Shown: positions 38,576-49,116, counted from the stretch's first letter. The stretch: 64,000 bases of DNA from Aureococcus anophagefferens (GCF_000186865.1 NW_008705592.1:1-64000), one strand, 5' to 3'. Notes: generated by a model not told the origin, from the sequence alone. Program-made: numbers and translations.

Positions 38576-39649
38576 ATGGCGTCGCTCACGGCGCACCTCG
38601 GCGACGGCGACCGGGCCCAGCTCAAGGCCTGGTTCGCGGCGCAGAAGAAGCGCGCCGCGAAGCTGCCCCCGCTGGCCTTCCCCCTGAGCGCCGCGGACGT
38701 CTTCGGCGCGCCCGCGGGGACGACGGGCGGCGCGCTGGGCGTCGACTTCGTCACGGCCCAGAAGGACTCGACGAAGGTGGACCTCGGGAGCGAGCTGCCC
38801 GCGATCCCCGGCCGGCCCCGGCTCCCGACGCTCAAGCTCGCCCAGCGCATGGGCGAGGGCGGCATCGGCGCGGTGGTCTGGAACTGCGGCCGCGCGTTAT
38901 GCCACGCGCTCCCGCGGCTCCCGGAGCTCGCGAACGGCCGCTTCGCCGACGCCTACACGTCCGTCTTAGAACTCGGCTGCGGCACGGGCCTCGTGGGGCT
39001 CGCCTGCTGGCTCCGGGGCGCGGGCCAGGGCGGGAAACGGGCGCGACGTGCCCGAGGCTCCTCTCTCGGCCGCGTTCCACTCGTTTCGGCTGATTTTTGG
39101 ACGAGCGATCAGCTCTCGGAGCGGTCTCGAAGCGTGGATGCTGTTTCCGGAGCGCGCGCGCGGGGAACGCTCGCGTTGAAGCGACGTTGCATCGCCCTTT
39201 CCCGCCCAGGCGCGGGCTCGGTCGCGCTCACGGACCTCGCGTCCATCGCGCCGCTCGCGCGGGAGAACGCGCTGGCCTGCGTCGGCGCCGACGGGGCCCT
39301 GCCGCCGGGCCTCGCCGTCGAGGCCCTGGCCTGGGGCGACGCGCCGCCGCCCGGCGTCGCCGCGCGCGCGCCCTTCGACGTCGTCTTCGGCAGCGACTGC
39401 CTCTACGACGCCAAGGTGCTGCCCCAGCTCCTCGCGACGCTCCTCGCGACGACGGGGCCCGCCTCCGTCGTCTACCTCGCCTACAAGCGCCGCGTCGACG
39501 AGCGCGAGGCGCCCTTCTTCGCGCTCCTCGAGGCCCACTTTGCGTCCGTGGCCTTCTCCGAGGCGTCGGAGGTGCCCGAGGAGTGGCGCGGCACGGGGCT
39601 CCACATCTGCCGCCTCGCCGGCCGCCGCGAACCGGCCCCCTCGGCCTAG
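38576..39649 (+). CDS. Protein-lysine methyltransferase (METTL21/methyltransferase-16 type)
   Basis: Two exons (38576-39017, 39210-39649) give 293 residues. The family transfers methyl from S-adenosylmethionine to lysines of chaperones or elongation factors. Exon 1 has the AdoMet motif SVLELGCGTGLVGLACWLRG. The splice joins it to GSVALTDLASIAPLARENA (acidic residue binding AdoMet). Later come FDVVFGSDCLYDAKVLPQLL, with the DCLY variant of the D-x-x-Y motif, and SVVYLAYKRR. The intron is an introner of 192 bp with no stop in the host frame, so intron retention would insert 64 residues just after the AdoMet motif. Confidence 0.88.
   Translation: MASLTAHLGDGDRAQLKAWFAAQKKRAAKLPPLAFPLSAADVFGAPAGTTGGALGVDFVTAQKDSTKVDLGSELPAIPGRPRLPTLKLAQRMGEGGIGAVVWNCGRALCHALPRLPELANGRFADAYTSVLELGCGTGLVGLACWLRGAGQGGKRARRARGSSLGRVPLVSADFWTSDQLSERSRSVDAVSGARARGTLALKRRCIALSRPGAGSVALTDLASIAPLARENALACVGADGALPPGLAVEALAWGDAPPPGVAARAPFDVVFGSDCLYDAKVLPQLLATLLATTGPASVVYLAYKRRVDEREAPFFALLEAHFASVAFSEASEVPEEWRGTGLHICRLAGRREPAPSA
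39026..39209 (+). mobile_element. Introner family B, in-frame copy in the methyltransferase
   Basis: 184-bp copy with GC-shifted left terminus CAGGGCGGGAAACGGG and right terminus CCCTTTCCCGCCCAG. Exact duplication GCGCGGGC (39018-39025, 39210-39217). GC-AG, phase 1. Confidence 0.93.
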
Positions 39650-39656
39650 GCGTTCC

Positions 39657-40238
39657 CTAGAGCCGCGTCACGGCGCCCGGGGGCGGGCTCCGCGGGGGCC
39701 GCGCGACGACGCCGCCGGCCTCGCGCGCGCGGTGCCGCGCGGCCCGGGAGCTGTTGAGCACGTCCTGGATCGTCTCGTGGGACGACAGCGTGCGCAGGTC
39801 CTCGAAGGACGGCGCGCGCGCGCGCGGCGCGACGTCGGAGACGCCCACGAGGCCCTCGGCCGCGGGCGGCGGCGGCGGCAGCGGCAGGTCCGAGGGCACG
39901 CGGGCGAGGCGCGGGTCCATGCGCGACTGCTTCCGCGCGAGGCCCGGCGTCAGGCCGCCGCCGCTCGACGCGGCGAGGGGCGACCTGTGTGGAAATCAAC
40001 CAGTGGAACGCCCTGTCCAGCAAAAACTTCAAACCTCTCGAGCTCGGTCAATTCGACGTCGATTCGGCTGATTTTTGGACGAATCGATGGCTCTCGTCGA
40101 GTTCTCGAAGCACAGCGGAAGTGCTTGTGTCAAAACATTCGAATACACCCACATTGAAGTAGGGTTGAAGATTTGATTTCCACGCAGGGGGCGACGGGCA
40201 CGGCAGCGGCGAGTCGTCGCCGAACGAGTGCTCGCGGC

Positions 40239-40272
<34 letters not shown>

Positions 40273-40608
40273 GTCGTCGTCGCCGTGGAGCGGCGACGCG
40301 TCGACGAGCGGCGCGGTGTCGGGGTCCGCGGGCACGTCGCGGAGCGCGACGTCGTCGTCCGCGGCCTCGGCGCGGCCGCCGCACGTGAGGTACGCGCCGA
40401 GCAACGCGAGGAGGCGCCGCGCCTGGCCGTAGGCGGCGGACGCCGTCCGCGCGACGGAGGCGAGCGCGCCGTCGCGCGCCGAGGGGCCGAGGCCCCGCCG
40501 CGCCCGCGCCGACGCCGTGAGCCCCTCGACGGCGGCGGCCTCGGCGTCGTCGTCGCGGCCGTCCCAGGACTCGGCGGACGACGTGCTCTGGGCGACGGCG
40601 AACTTCAT
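39657..40608 (-). CDS. Hypothetical serine/proline-rich protein
   Basis: Two exons (40608-40196, 39984-39657) give 246 residues. An N-terminal helical part (LASVARTASAAYGQARRLLA) is followed by an acidic stretch, a run of ten or more prolines, and a serine-rich C-terminal half (FEDLRTLSSHETIQDVLNSS). The exact duplication and restored frame support the gene model. No family is recognised. It converges on the methyltransferase with a 7-bp gap. Confidence 0.65.
39985..40187 (+). mobile_element. Introner family A in a hypothetical gene
   Basis: 203-bp copy with termini CTGTGTGGAAATC and GATTTCCACGCAG. Exact duplication GGGGCGAC (39977-39984, 40188-40195). On the gene strand GTCGCCCC...AG, GT-AG, phase 2. 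Confidence 0.95.
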
Positions 40609-40663
40609 CGGCGCGGCGAGGCGGCCGTCGCGGCGGCGGCCGTCGCGGCGGAACCGCCGCCCG

Positions 40664-40951
40664 TCACGGGCGCGACGCGGGCGCGAGGCTGCCCAGTGGC
40701 ATCGTCTTGTCCTTCTTGCCCTTCTTCTTGCACTGCTTCGCCGCCTTCTTCTCCGTCATCCCCGCGATCACCGCGCACGTCGTCTTCCCCTTCTTCCAGG
40801 TCGCCGAGTCCTCGCACATGACGCACTTCTTGCAGATCGGGCACGCCTTCTTCTGCTTCTTGGTGCACTCTGTCTTCGACACCACCTTGTCGCAGATCTT
40901 CTTGTTCGCGACGCACGCCTCTTTTTTGGCCTTCAAGTTTCGACACTTTCC
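40664..40951 (-). CDS. Small lysine- and cysteine-rich protein, last exon
   Basis: From a probable AG at 40953-40952 the frame reads GKCRNLKAKKEACVANKKIC, then CPICKKCVMCEDSATW, and ends about 95 residues later. Nine or more cysteines in CxxC pairs and over twenty lysines suggest a secreted or zinc-binding small protein. No ATG lies in the 130 bp before the next gene, so the first exon is unknown or the frame starts elsewhere. It sits 55 bp from the stop of the gene at 39657-40608's start region and 129 bp from the EDC4 stop. Confidence 0.4.
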   Translation of the reverse strand, partial: GKCRNLKAKKEACVANKKICDKVVSKTECTKKQKKACPICKKCVMCEDSATWKKGKTTCAVIAGMTEKKAAKQCKKKGKKDKTMPLGSLAPASRP

Positions 40952-41080
40952 CTGGGGACGCCCGGGCCGCCGCCCTCGCCGCCGCCCGGGCGTCGCGCGA
41001 CGTCGCCCGCGCACAGCAGAAGCGTCGTATACGGCCGAGGGGGAGTTTTTTTTCGGGGGGCGCGCTGCGGGGCCGCGGCG

Positions 41081-43585
41081 CTAGCGCGCGAGGAGCGAGT
41101 TGATGATGTGGGCGAGGATGGACACCTTGGCGTGGTGCTCGGCCTTGACGGGGTGGCTGAGGTTCTCCATGCAGGTCTTGACCTGCTTGAGGACCTCGGG
41201 GACGTGGTTCGAGATGCGCGGGTTCGCCGCGTCGAGGCCGAGGATGCTGAGCTGGAGCCACTCGAGCTTGAGCGCGATGGTGCCGTCGCGCTCGAGCGTC
41301 GTGCCGAGCTGCTGGAGGAGGCAGAGGAGCGTGAGCTGGCCGAAGGGCAGGGGCCGGAGGCTCTGGACCGTCTCGAGGCCGACGGCGTCGAGCGCGAAGA
41401 GGAGCACGTCGACGTCGCTGCACTCGACGGCCTTGTAGACGCACGCGTCGTAGTCGCCCGCGTCCGCGAGGTCGCGGAGCTCGGCCTGCACCGACGACGC
41501 GGCCGACGGCGCGGGCGGCGCGGGCGGCGCGGGCGGCGCGGGGAGCGCGGGCGGCGCCGCGGCCGCGGCGCCGCCGCCCCGCGCGTTGAGCGCCTCGAGG
41601 AGCGTCGCGACGTTCGCGCCGAGGGCGTCGACCTTGGCCTCGAGGCGCCGCGCGCCGTCGCGCTCCGCGGCCTCGAAGCGGTCGAGGCGCGCCTGGAGCT
41701 GCGCGTCGACCTGCGCGAACATGCGCTGCGTCGCCGCCTGGACGGCGGGCACGAGCTGCGCGGCGAAGCAGTCGCGGAAGGCCTCGAGGCTGCCGAGCCG
41801 CGCGGCCTCGAGCTGCCGCTGGTCGCGCGCGGGCGCGTCGCGCGACTCGCGGCCCGCGATGGCCGCGGCGAACTGGTCGAACTGCTGCGCGAGGCGCGCG
41901 CTCTGGTCCCGGCCGCGGCGGTCGCCGTCCTCGGCCGCGCGGGCCAGGGACTCGCTGACGATCTGCGCGACGGACCGGACGCCGCTGTCCGTCGCGAGGC
42001 GCGCGGCGTCCATGGCCGCGCGCGCGGCCGCGTCGCGCGCCTCGGCCCGGAGCTCCGCGCGGTGCGTGCCGTTCGCGGCCTCGAGCACGGCGAGGATCTC
42101 CTCGGACGACGGCGCGCGCGGGAGCGCCGCGGCGGGCGCGGCGGGCGCGGCGGGCGTCGCGGGCCGCGACGCGGGCGCCGACGGCGGCCGCGACGCGGGC
42201 GTCGGCGCGCGCGGCGCGTCGAGCGTCGGCGGCGGCGGCGGGCTCGGCGACGGCGACCCCTGGCCCAGGTGCAGCGCCGCGAAGCGCGCGAGCGGGTCGC
42301 CGCCCGCCGCGGGCTCGTCGTCGCGCATGCCCGGCGGCGGCGGCGGCGGCGCGGGCGGCGCGGGCGGCGCGGGCGGCGCGGGCGCCGCCGGCGCCGCGGC
42401 GCCGCCGCCGCGCGGCTCGACGGCGCCCGGGTAGAGCGCCGACGGCCGGAGGAAGTACTGCTGGATCGCCTTGGTCTGCACGCAGAAGAGCTGGACCTCG
42501 AAGCCGCTGGGCTCGCCGTCGGCCTCGGCGTCGTGCGCGTCGCCGTCGCCGCCCAGCGGCGCGTCGAGGGCGACGAGGCTGAGCACGGGCTGCGACACGG
42601 CGAAGGGCGCGACGTGGTCGACGCGCGTCGCCTCCGGGTCGACGTGCGCGACGTAGAGCGCCGCGCCCGCGCCGTCCGCGGCCTCGGCGGCGACGACGAC
42701 GAACTGGGCCGTGTCGTCGACGACGAGGCGCCGGGGCGCGCACTGCTGGGGCGTCTTCGACGGCGCGAGCGCCAGGGTCTGCCGGAGCTCGGGCTCGTCC
42801 CAGTCGCCGCCGTCCGCGGGCACGGCCCAGAACTGGAGCGCCTCGTTGCCCGACGTGCCCGTCACGAGGCGCGCGCGGCCGTCGCCGCCGTCGAGGAAGG
42901 CGGCGCTGCAGACCGCGGACCCGCCGAGCGGCTCGAAGGCGACGAGGAGCTGGGGCGCCAGCGCGTCGTCGAAGCGCCAGCACCGGACGAGGCCGTCGTC
43001 CGCGGCCGTCGCGAGCGCGGACCCGTCGCGGTTCCAGCGCACGTCGTTGACGCTCGCCTCGTGCTCCAGCGGCGGCGCCGCCGCGAGGTTCGCCACGTCC
43101 TCGACGTCGACGACGCGCGCGGACGCGTCGAGCGCGACGGCGAGCACCGCGCCGCCGCCGGGCCGCCAGGCGACGCGCGTCGCGCCGACTTTCTCCACCG
43201 TCGCGACGGCCTCGTGCCGCACCTCCTCGTCCTCGCCGGCCTCGGCGACGAGCCAGACGACGAGCGTCCCGTCGGCGCACGCCGACGCGAGCGTCGCCTC
43301 GGACCCGTCCGCGGACGCCTCTGCGAAGGCCAGGTCGACGATCGTCGCGCCGTGGCCCCGGAGCAGCGTGCGCGTCGCGCTGCTCCGCGTGAGCACGCGG
43401 ATCTTGCCCCCCTTGATGGCGTAGGACACGAAGCGCGCGCTCACGGCGATCTGGTTCCCGAGGGAGTCGCGGGGCGCCGGCTCGGACTGGTAGAGCGTGA
43501 TGGGCGTGCACTTGAGCTGCGCGCCGTCGCCGAGGTTACTCGGAGCCTCATACTTGGCGCTCGCGCCCTCGATGGCGGCGCTCAT
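41081..43585 (-). CDS. EDC4: Enhancer of mRNA decapping 4 (EDC4/Varicose)
   Basis: Single exon, 834 residues. EDC4 scaffolds the DCP1-DCP2 decapping complex in P-bodies. The N-terminal half is a WD40 propeller (YAIKGGKIRVLTRSSATRTL, then HGATIVDLAFAEA and DVRWNRDGSALATAADDGLV). It ends with the family segment VQLFCVQTKAIQQYFL. A proline/alanine-rich linker follows, then a coiled coil (RLDRFEAAERDGARRLEAKV). The C-terminal alpha-helical domain has LLLQQLGTTL-like helices and ends NPRISNHVPEVLKQVKTCM and HHAKVSILAHIINSLL, typical of EDC4. It is shorter than animal EDC4 (about 1400). Confidence 0.88.
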   Translation of the reverse strand: MSAAIEGASAKYEAPSNLGDGAQLKCTPITLYQSEPAPRDSLGNQIAVSARFVSYAIKGGKIRVLTRSSATRTLLRGHGATIVDLAFAEASADGSEATLASACADGTLVVWLVAEAGEDEEVRHEAVATVEKVGATRVAWRPGGGAVLAVALDASARVVDVEDVANLAAAPPLEHEASVNDVRWNRDGSALATAADDGLVRCWRFDDALAPQLLVAFEPLGGSAVCSAAFLDGGDGRARLVTGTSGNEALQFWAVPADGGDWDEPELRQTLALAPSKTPQQCAPRRLVVDDTAQFVVVAAEAADGAGAALYVAHVDPEATRVDHVAPFAVSQPVLSLVALDAPLGGDGDAHDAEADGEPSGFEVQLFCVQTKAIQQYFLRPSALYPGAVEPRGGGAAAPAAPAPPAPPAPPAPPPPPPGMRDDEPAAGGDPLARFAALHLGQGSPSPSPPPPPTLDAPRAPTPASRPPSAPASRPATPAAPAAPAAALPRAPSSEEILAVLEAANGTHRAELRAEARDAAARAAMDAARLATDSGVRSVAQIVSESLARAAEDGDRRGRDQSARLAQQFDQFAAAIAGRESRDAPARDQRQLEAARLGSLEAFRDCFAAQLVPAVQAATQRMFAQVDAQLQARLDRFEAAERDGARRLEAKVDALGANVATLLEALNARGGGAAAAAPPALPAPPAPPAPPAPSAASSVQAELRDLADAGDYDACVYKAVECSDVDVLLFALDAVGLETVQSLRPLPFGQLTLLCLLQQLGTTLERDGTIALKLEWLQLSILGLDAANPRISNHVPEVLKQVKTCMENLSHPVKAEHHAKVSILAHIINSLLAR

Positions 43586-43851
43586 CGTCTACTGCGCGCG
43601 CGAGTCGATGGCTGCGCTCGCGAGGCTCAGCGAGGCCTCAACATCGCCTGCACCACGCGCATGGACGAGCAAGCTTCGAGCACTGCAGCTCATGCGCATA
43701 GCCACGCCTCCGGCGTCCTCGCGCCGCGGTGAGCGCCGACGGCCGCCGGATCAAGCGACGCTCGCGGCGACGACGGCGCGCGACGGGCGAAGGTCGCCCT
43801 TAGAGGCGCGCGCGGCGCGCGCGTCGGCGCCGGCCTTGGGCCCCGGGGCTC

Positions 43852-45765
43852 CTAGGCCCAGAGCTCCTGGACGTAGCGGCCGGTCTTCTGCATGTCGTCG
43901 ACGTAGGCCTTGGCGTCGCTCCGCGAGCCGAGCTTGGGCGCGAGGACGTCGGCGAGGGCCTCGGCGACGGCGGCGCCCATGGCCGTGCCGCCGCAGACGT
44001 AGACGTGGCCCTTGCCGTCGAGGACGTCCGCGGCGAGCGCCGCGGCGTCGGCGTCGCGGCGGAGCAGGTCCTGGACGTAGACCTTGTGCTTCTGGGCCCG
44101 CGAGTAGGCGACGTGGAGCGCGTCGAGCGCGCCGCCCGCGCGCCAGGCTTCCATTTCCTCGGAATAGAGGTGGTCGAGGTCCGGCCGCTTGCAGCCGAAA
44201 TAGAGCGTCGCGCGGGACACGCGCGCGCTGCCCCAGGCGGCGGTCTCGTCGCCGGCCGCCAGCGCCGCGGCGCGCTCGCGGAGGATGGCGCGCATGGGCG
44301 CGACGCCCGTGCCCGGCCCGATCAAGACCACGGGCGCGGGCTTGCCCGCCGGCGGCGCGCGGAACGACGACGGCCGCACGAAGGCCCGGATGGTGGCGCC
44401 GACGGCGGCGCCCGCGAGCGTCGCGGAGCAGACGCCGGCCTTGGCGCCGTCGGGCGGCAGCGTGGCGACGGCGCACGTCACGTGGACCCGTCCCGGGTCC
44501 GCGACGGCCGACGACGAGATCGTGTAGTAGCGGGGCTGGAGCCGCGGGCAGGCCTTGAGGACGAGGGCCGCGAGCACGGCCTCCCTGGGCGCGTCCGCGG
44601 GGATGGACGGGCCCAGCGCGACGAGCGCGGCCGCGAGCGTCGGCGGGCCCGGCACCGCCGCCGCCCACGCGGCCCACGCGTCCTTGGCCAACCCGGGCGC
44701 GTCGCCGCCCGCGGCGGCCACGAGGGCGGCGAGGTTCGCGCGCTTCGGGGCCGCCGTGAGGTCGCAGTAGCTGGTCAGCGCCTCGCGCACGCCGCAGGGC
44801 GTCGGGAACGGCGCCTTGGCGGCCGCGTCGCGCGGCGCGAGCGCGAACGACGCGTTCAGGTCGAGGCCCAGGGCTCCCGCGACGGCCGCGACGTCGGCCG
44901 GCGCGTTGGCCGGCAGGATCGCCAGGTTGTCCGCCGTCTCGTAGGGGAGGTCCGCGGCGTCGAGCTCCAGATGCAGCGTCGACCCGCCGTCCGCCGGCGC
45001 CCGGAGCTCGCGCGTGGCGAGCACCGCGGCCTCGGCGTTGTCCGCGTAGAACTTCGTCGACGCCCCCAGCGGCGCCGCCGTGGTCGCGCCGCCGAAGACG
45101 ACGTCGAAGTCGAGCGCGACGGCGCCGCCGTCGTCCGCGGCGCCGCCGCTGCCGCAGAGCGCGCTCCAGAGCCGCTCGCGCCAGGCGTCGAAGTCGGCCT
45201 CGAGGTCGGCGTCGTCGTCGCCGAGGCCCAGGTCGGCGCAGCGCTCGCCGCCGAGCGCCGCCAGGAGCTCGTCCGTGAGCTTGCCCATCGCGTTGAAGTG
45301 CTGGTACTGCGTGTTGCCCAGGCCGAAGACCGCGAACTTCGCGCCGGCGAGCAGTCCGCCGTCGTCCTTCGCCGCGGCCTTGGCCCACTTGAAGAAGACG
45401 TGGGAATTGTCCGTGGGCTCGCCCTCGCCGTAGGTCGCCATCGCGAAGACCATGGTCGGCGCGCGCCAGCCCGCGTCCTCGAACTCGTCCGCCTCGAAAT
45501 CCTCCAAGTCGACGACGGTCGGCGCGAAGCCGCGGCGCCGCGCCTCGTCGGCGATGGTCTTCGCGAAGCCCTCGGCCGTGCCCGTCTGGCTCCCGAAGAA
45601 GACCTGCAGCCGCCCGTTGGGCGCCGGCGGCGCCGCGGGCGCCGCCGCGGCGGCCGGCGCCGCCGCCGCCGCCGGCTCCTCCTTGGCCCCGCCCTTGAGC
45701 ACGACGATGGCCGCCAGCAGCAGCGCGACGGCCACGAGGCCCAGCACGATGGGCGCGTCGACCAT
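43852..45765 (-). CDS. NADPH-cytochrome P450 reductase
   Basis: Single exon, 637 residues, near the family length of about 650-680. The enzyme passes electrons from NADPH via FAD and FMN to P450s at the ER. An N-terminal anchor (VLGLVAVALLLAAIVVLKGG) is followed by the FMN domain (FFGSQTGTAEGFAK, ATYGEGEPTDNS, FGLGNTQYQHFNAMGK). Then come the FAD motif RYYTISSS, GVCSATL, the NADPH motif IGPGTGVAPMRAIL, YFGCKRPDLDHLYSEE and the terminal W (VQELWA). It is divergent from the polycystin gene across 178 bp. No introner is present. Confidence 0.93.
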   Translation of the reverse strand: MVDAPIVLGLVAVALLLAAIVVLKGGAKEEPAAAAAPAAAAAPAAPPAPNGRLQVFFGSQTGTAEGFAKTIADEARRRGFAPTVVDLEDFEADEFEDAGWRAPTMVFAMATYGEGEPTDNSHVFFKWAKAAAKDDGGLLAGAKFAVFGLGNTQYQHFNAMGKLTDELLAALGGERCADLGLGDDDADLEADFDAWRERLWSALCGSGGAADDGGAVALDFDVVFGGATTAAPLGASTKFYADNAEAAVLATRELRAPADGGSTLHLELDAADLPYETADNLAILPANAPADVAAVAGALGLDLNASFALAPRDAAAKAPFPTPCGVREALTSYCDLTAAPKRANLAALVAAAGGDAPGLAKDAWAAWAAAVPGPPTLAAALVALGPSIPADAPREAVLAALVLKACPRLQPRYYTISSSAVADPGRVHVTCAVATLPPDGAKAGVCSATLAGAAVGATIRAFVRPSSFRAPPAGKPAPVVLIGPGTGVAPMRAILRERAAALAAGDETAAWGSARVSRATLYFGCKRPDLDHLYSEEMEAWRAGGALDALHVAYSRAQKHKVYVQDLLRRDADAAALAADVLDGKGHVYVCGGTAMGAAVAEALADVLAPKLGSRSDAKAYVDDMQKTGRYVQELWA

Positions 45766-45943
45766 GGCTGAAACCCGGAGCTGCGACGGCGCGAGGCGGC
45801 GAAACCTGGAGCCACCTACGTCCGCAGAGACACGAGTCGTGTGCGGCACGGCAGCATCAACAACGGCTTAGAGCTTCACGGTGCCGCGCCCAGCGTAATT
45901 GATCCAAGTCTGGGGCGCTGGTCCGGCGCGTCGTGCGGTCGCC

Positions 45944-48900
45944 ATGGCGGAGATCAAGGTGCGGCGGTCCGCGAGCCAGCGCGGCGGCCTCGACCGCGGG
46001 GGCTCCTTCCGCCAGCCCGGGCAGCCCGGCGGCATCGAGCGGCGGAGCACGCAGCAGCTCCTGGAGACCATCCGGCACCTCCAGGAGGAGAGCTCCGACG
46101 ACGTGGCGGCGGAGCTGAGCCAGAGCAAGCACAGCATGGCCATGGTCCAGTTCATCGTCTACTGGGTCTTCCTCATGATCGTCTTCGCGGCCGTCTTCGC
46201 CAGGGCAGGAAGTTCCCAACTTCAAAGGCTCCGATCTCGGCCGCGTTCCGCTCGTTTCGGCTGATTTTTGGGCGGGCGATCATCCCTCGAAGCGTGGATG
46301 CTTTCTCTGGAACGATCGCGCGCGGAACGCTCACGTTGAAGCGACATTGAATCACTCCGTTCCTGCCCAGGTCTTCGCGCCGCCGTACACGACGCACTTC
46401 TACCGGCAGACGGCGACGGTCGAACGCCGGGGCCGCGAACGGGTGAACTCGACTTCAATGTGAGCGTACGCGACAGTTTCGACGCAATCTCTTCGGCCGT
46501 GCTTCGAGAACTCGACGAGAGCAATCGATTCGTCCAAAAATCAGCCGAATCGACTTCGATTTGACCGAGCTAGAGAATTCTCAAGTTGGTGCTTCGACGC
46601 GGGCCTTCCGCGCGCGCGCGCTCCGAGAAAACGCATGCAGGGCGCTCCGAGAGATGATCGCCCGTCCGGAACTGGGCCGAAACGAGCGGCACGCGGCACG
46701 CGGCCGGAGCCTCCGGGGACGTCGCGCGCAGGTCAAGGAGCCGCTGCTCCAGAACGAGATCTACGCCAACGTCTTCTTCGAGAACGCCATGAACGCGGAC
46801 CAGATGTACCAGGTCCTCAAGCAGCTCATGATCCCCCACACCTTTGCGAGCAAGTACTGGTCGGGCAAGGTCTTCTCGCCGAACGACAAGCAGCGCGTGC
46901 GCCGCGCGGAACGACTCCGTCGCGTCGACGGTCGGACGGGCCGCGCGCGCGTCGCGCCTCGGACGCGGGGCGGGCCGCGCGCGTCGACGCTGATCCCGGG
47001 CGGCCCCAGGTACAAGTACCGCGCGCAGTACACGTCGGAGACGCTCCTCGCGCTCGGGCGCGTCCGCCTGCGCACGCTGCGCGTCCGCGACGACGCCTGC
47101 GACCTGCCGCGGTTCCTGCGGGACTACTACGAGGAGTCCTCGCCGACGGCCTACGAGGACAAGGGCGCGCGCGCGGCGTGCTTCGGCGGCTACGCGGCGG
47201 AGCACCAGGACGAGGACGACTGGACGCTCGAGGACCCGGAGACGGGCGACGAGCTGAGCCTCAAGTACAAGGCCTACAGCGACGGGCGGGCCTGGGAGTC
47301 GCCCTTCTCCAAGGTCTGGTACGGCGAGGGCGGCCAGGTCTACGACCTCGAGATCGGCAAGCGGCAGGCGACGGCGAACCTCGAGGCGCTGCGGCGCGCG
47401 GGCTTCGTCGACAACCGGACGCGCTGCGTCTTCGCGGACATGACCTGGTACAACCCGAACGTCGACATGTTCACGAACGCGCGCGTCGCGTTCGAGTTCC
47501 TGCCGTCGGGCAAGATGCACCCGACGCTGTCCGTCGACAGCGCGCCGCTGCTCTACGACGCGCGCGCGCTGAACATGGACGGCTACGGGTTCGCGGACCT
47601 CTGCGCCGTGCTCATGGAGTTCGCGCTCTACGGCGGCGCGATCTGGTTCCTGGCGCGCGTCTCCGAGGACGTCACGGACTACGCGTCGCTCAAGGGCTAC
47701 CTGAGCGTGGGCTGGAACGTCATGGACGTGCTGAGCGTGGCCTGCTTCCTCGTCGTCATGGTGCTCCGGGCCATGTGGATGCTGCGCATGATGAGCGACA
47801 GCGTCAACGAGTACGAGGAGCACATCGACACGGACGAGCACGCGGACGACGAAAAGTTCGGGCCCTTCAGCTTCGACGTCTACATGCGCCTGCGGCTCAC
47901 GTTCCAGTACTACCGCTACTGCCGCAATTTCCTCGCCACGGGCGTGCTCATCACCTTCATCAAGGCCTTCAAGTTCCTCTCCGTGTCGAAGCAGCTGTCG
48001 CAGTTCACGGAGACGATCTACGTCGTGTCGTCCGAGATGCTGTCCGTCGTGCTCATCCTCGCCATCATCCTCGTGGGCCACGCCGTCGCCTTCCACATCT
48101 CCCTGGGCCACGCCATCGCGGGCTACCGCACGTTCTTCGACTCGATGATGACGCTCACGCTCGCGATCTTCGGCGACTTCGACCTCGAGGAGATCATCGC
48201 CGTCGCGCCGACGAGTGGCCTCGCGATGATGATCTCCTACATCGTCGTCATGACCTTCGTGATCCTGACCATGTTCCTCAAGATCATCGACGTGTCCTAC
48301 TCCGCGGTCATGGAGCGCATCGCGGGCGACGACGACGACAACTTCACGCGCGACCTCCGCGACGCGCTCGCGCGCATCGCCTACGACCTCTACTGGTCCG
48401 TCATGATCCGCCTGACTCTGCTCCGCGCCCGCTACGCGCTCCTCTTCCACCGGCCCGACGGCGACCGGCCGGCCCTCGTCGTCGACGACGGCTCCGCCGC
48501 GGGCTTCGCGGCGCCGGGGAAGCGGTCGCTCGCGGAGAAGCTCGCCGCGCGCGACTCGGCGCGGACCCTCGCGGCGCTCCCCGAGCCCGACGACGACGGC
48601 GACGCGCAAACGCCCGTCGACGACCGCACGGAGCTCCAGCGCGCGCTCGACAAGCGCGAGCGCCACGTGGAAAAGCACGGCCGCGCGTTCGACGCGGCCG
48701 CGGAGCGCGCGCTGCTCGTGGACCACTTCGTCGCCGAGCACCGCGACGTCGCCGAGGCCGACGTCCCCGCGGACCACGTCTCGCGCAAGTGCGACGACCT
48801 CGTCGCGCACCAGCGGTCGCTCGGCGACCTCGCCGCGAAGCTCGCGGCGGCCATCGCGGGCGAGGACGCGCCGGCGACGCCCAGCGGCGCGCGCGGCGCC

Positions 48901-49116
48901 AAGAGCGCGACGTTCCAGAGCCCCGTCGTCGCGCTGCTGGACCAGCCGTCGCTCGTCTCCGCGCTCACGGACCCGCGCGACCCGACGCCCGCGGGCGCCG
49001 CGGGCGCGGCGCCGCCGGCGATCCAGGAGGAGCTCGACGTCCTCTCCGTCGTGTCCGCGGGCTCGCAGCGGACCGTGGTGACGCACGACGGCGACGGCCC
49101 CCCCGCCGGGGTGTAA
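45944..49116 (+). CDS. Polycystin-2-like TRP channel
   Basis: Four exons (45944-46192, 46371-46418, 46732-46892, 47010-49116) give 854 residues. Polycystins are six-helix cation channels, often ciliary. Helix 1 is VYWVFLMIVFAAVFA. The extracellular TOP domain has VFFENAMNADQMYQVLKQL, VRLRTLRVRDDAC and ADMTWYNPNVDMFTNARVAF. Helices 2-5 follow (NVMDVLSVACFLVVMVL, LSVVLILAIILVGHAVAF). The pore reads FDSMMTLTLAIFGDFDLEEI, then helix 6 (ISYIVVMTFVILTMFLKIID). The cytosolic tail is charged, with no clear EF hand. Introns 1 and 2 are introners; intron 3 is a plain 117-bp GC-AG intron. Confidence 0.9.
46201..46370 (+). mobile_element. Introner family B with internal deletion, polycystin intron 1
   Basis: 170-bp copy missing about a dozen bases next to the left terminus (CAGGGCAGGAAGTTCCCAAC) and with the core changed to GATTTTTGGGCGGGCG. 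Exact duplication GTCTTCGC (46193-46200, 46371-46378). GT-AG, phase 0. Confidence 0.93.
46427..46731 (-). mobile_element. Composite introner: family A remnant joined to family B remnant
   Basis: From 46427 to about 46590 lies a family A copy lacking its terminus (CGACTTCAATGTGAGCG, then CGTCCAAAAATCAGCCG). From about 46590 to 46731 lies a worn family B copy (GCTCCGAGAGATGATCGC, then CCGAAACGAGCGG) ending in GCGCGCAG. Together they make one intron, 46419-46731, GT-AG, phase 0. Duplicates match at only 4 of 8 positions. Confidence 0.75.
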
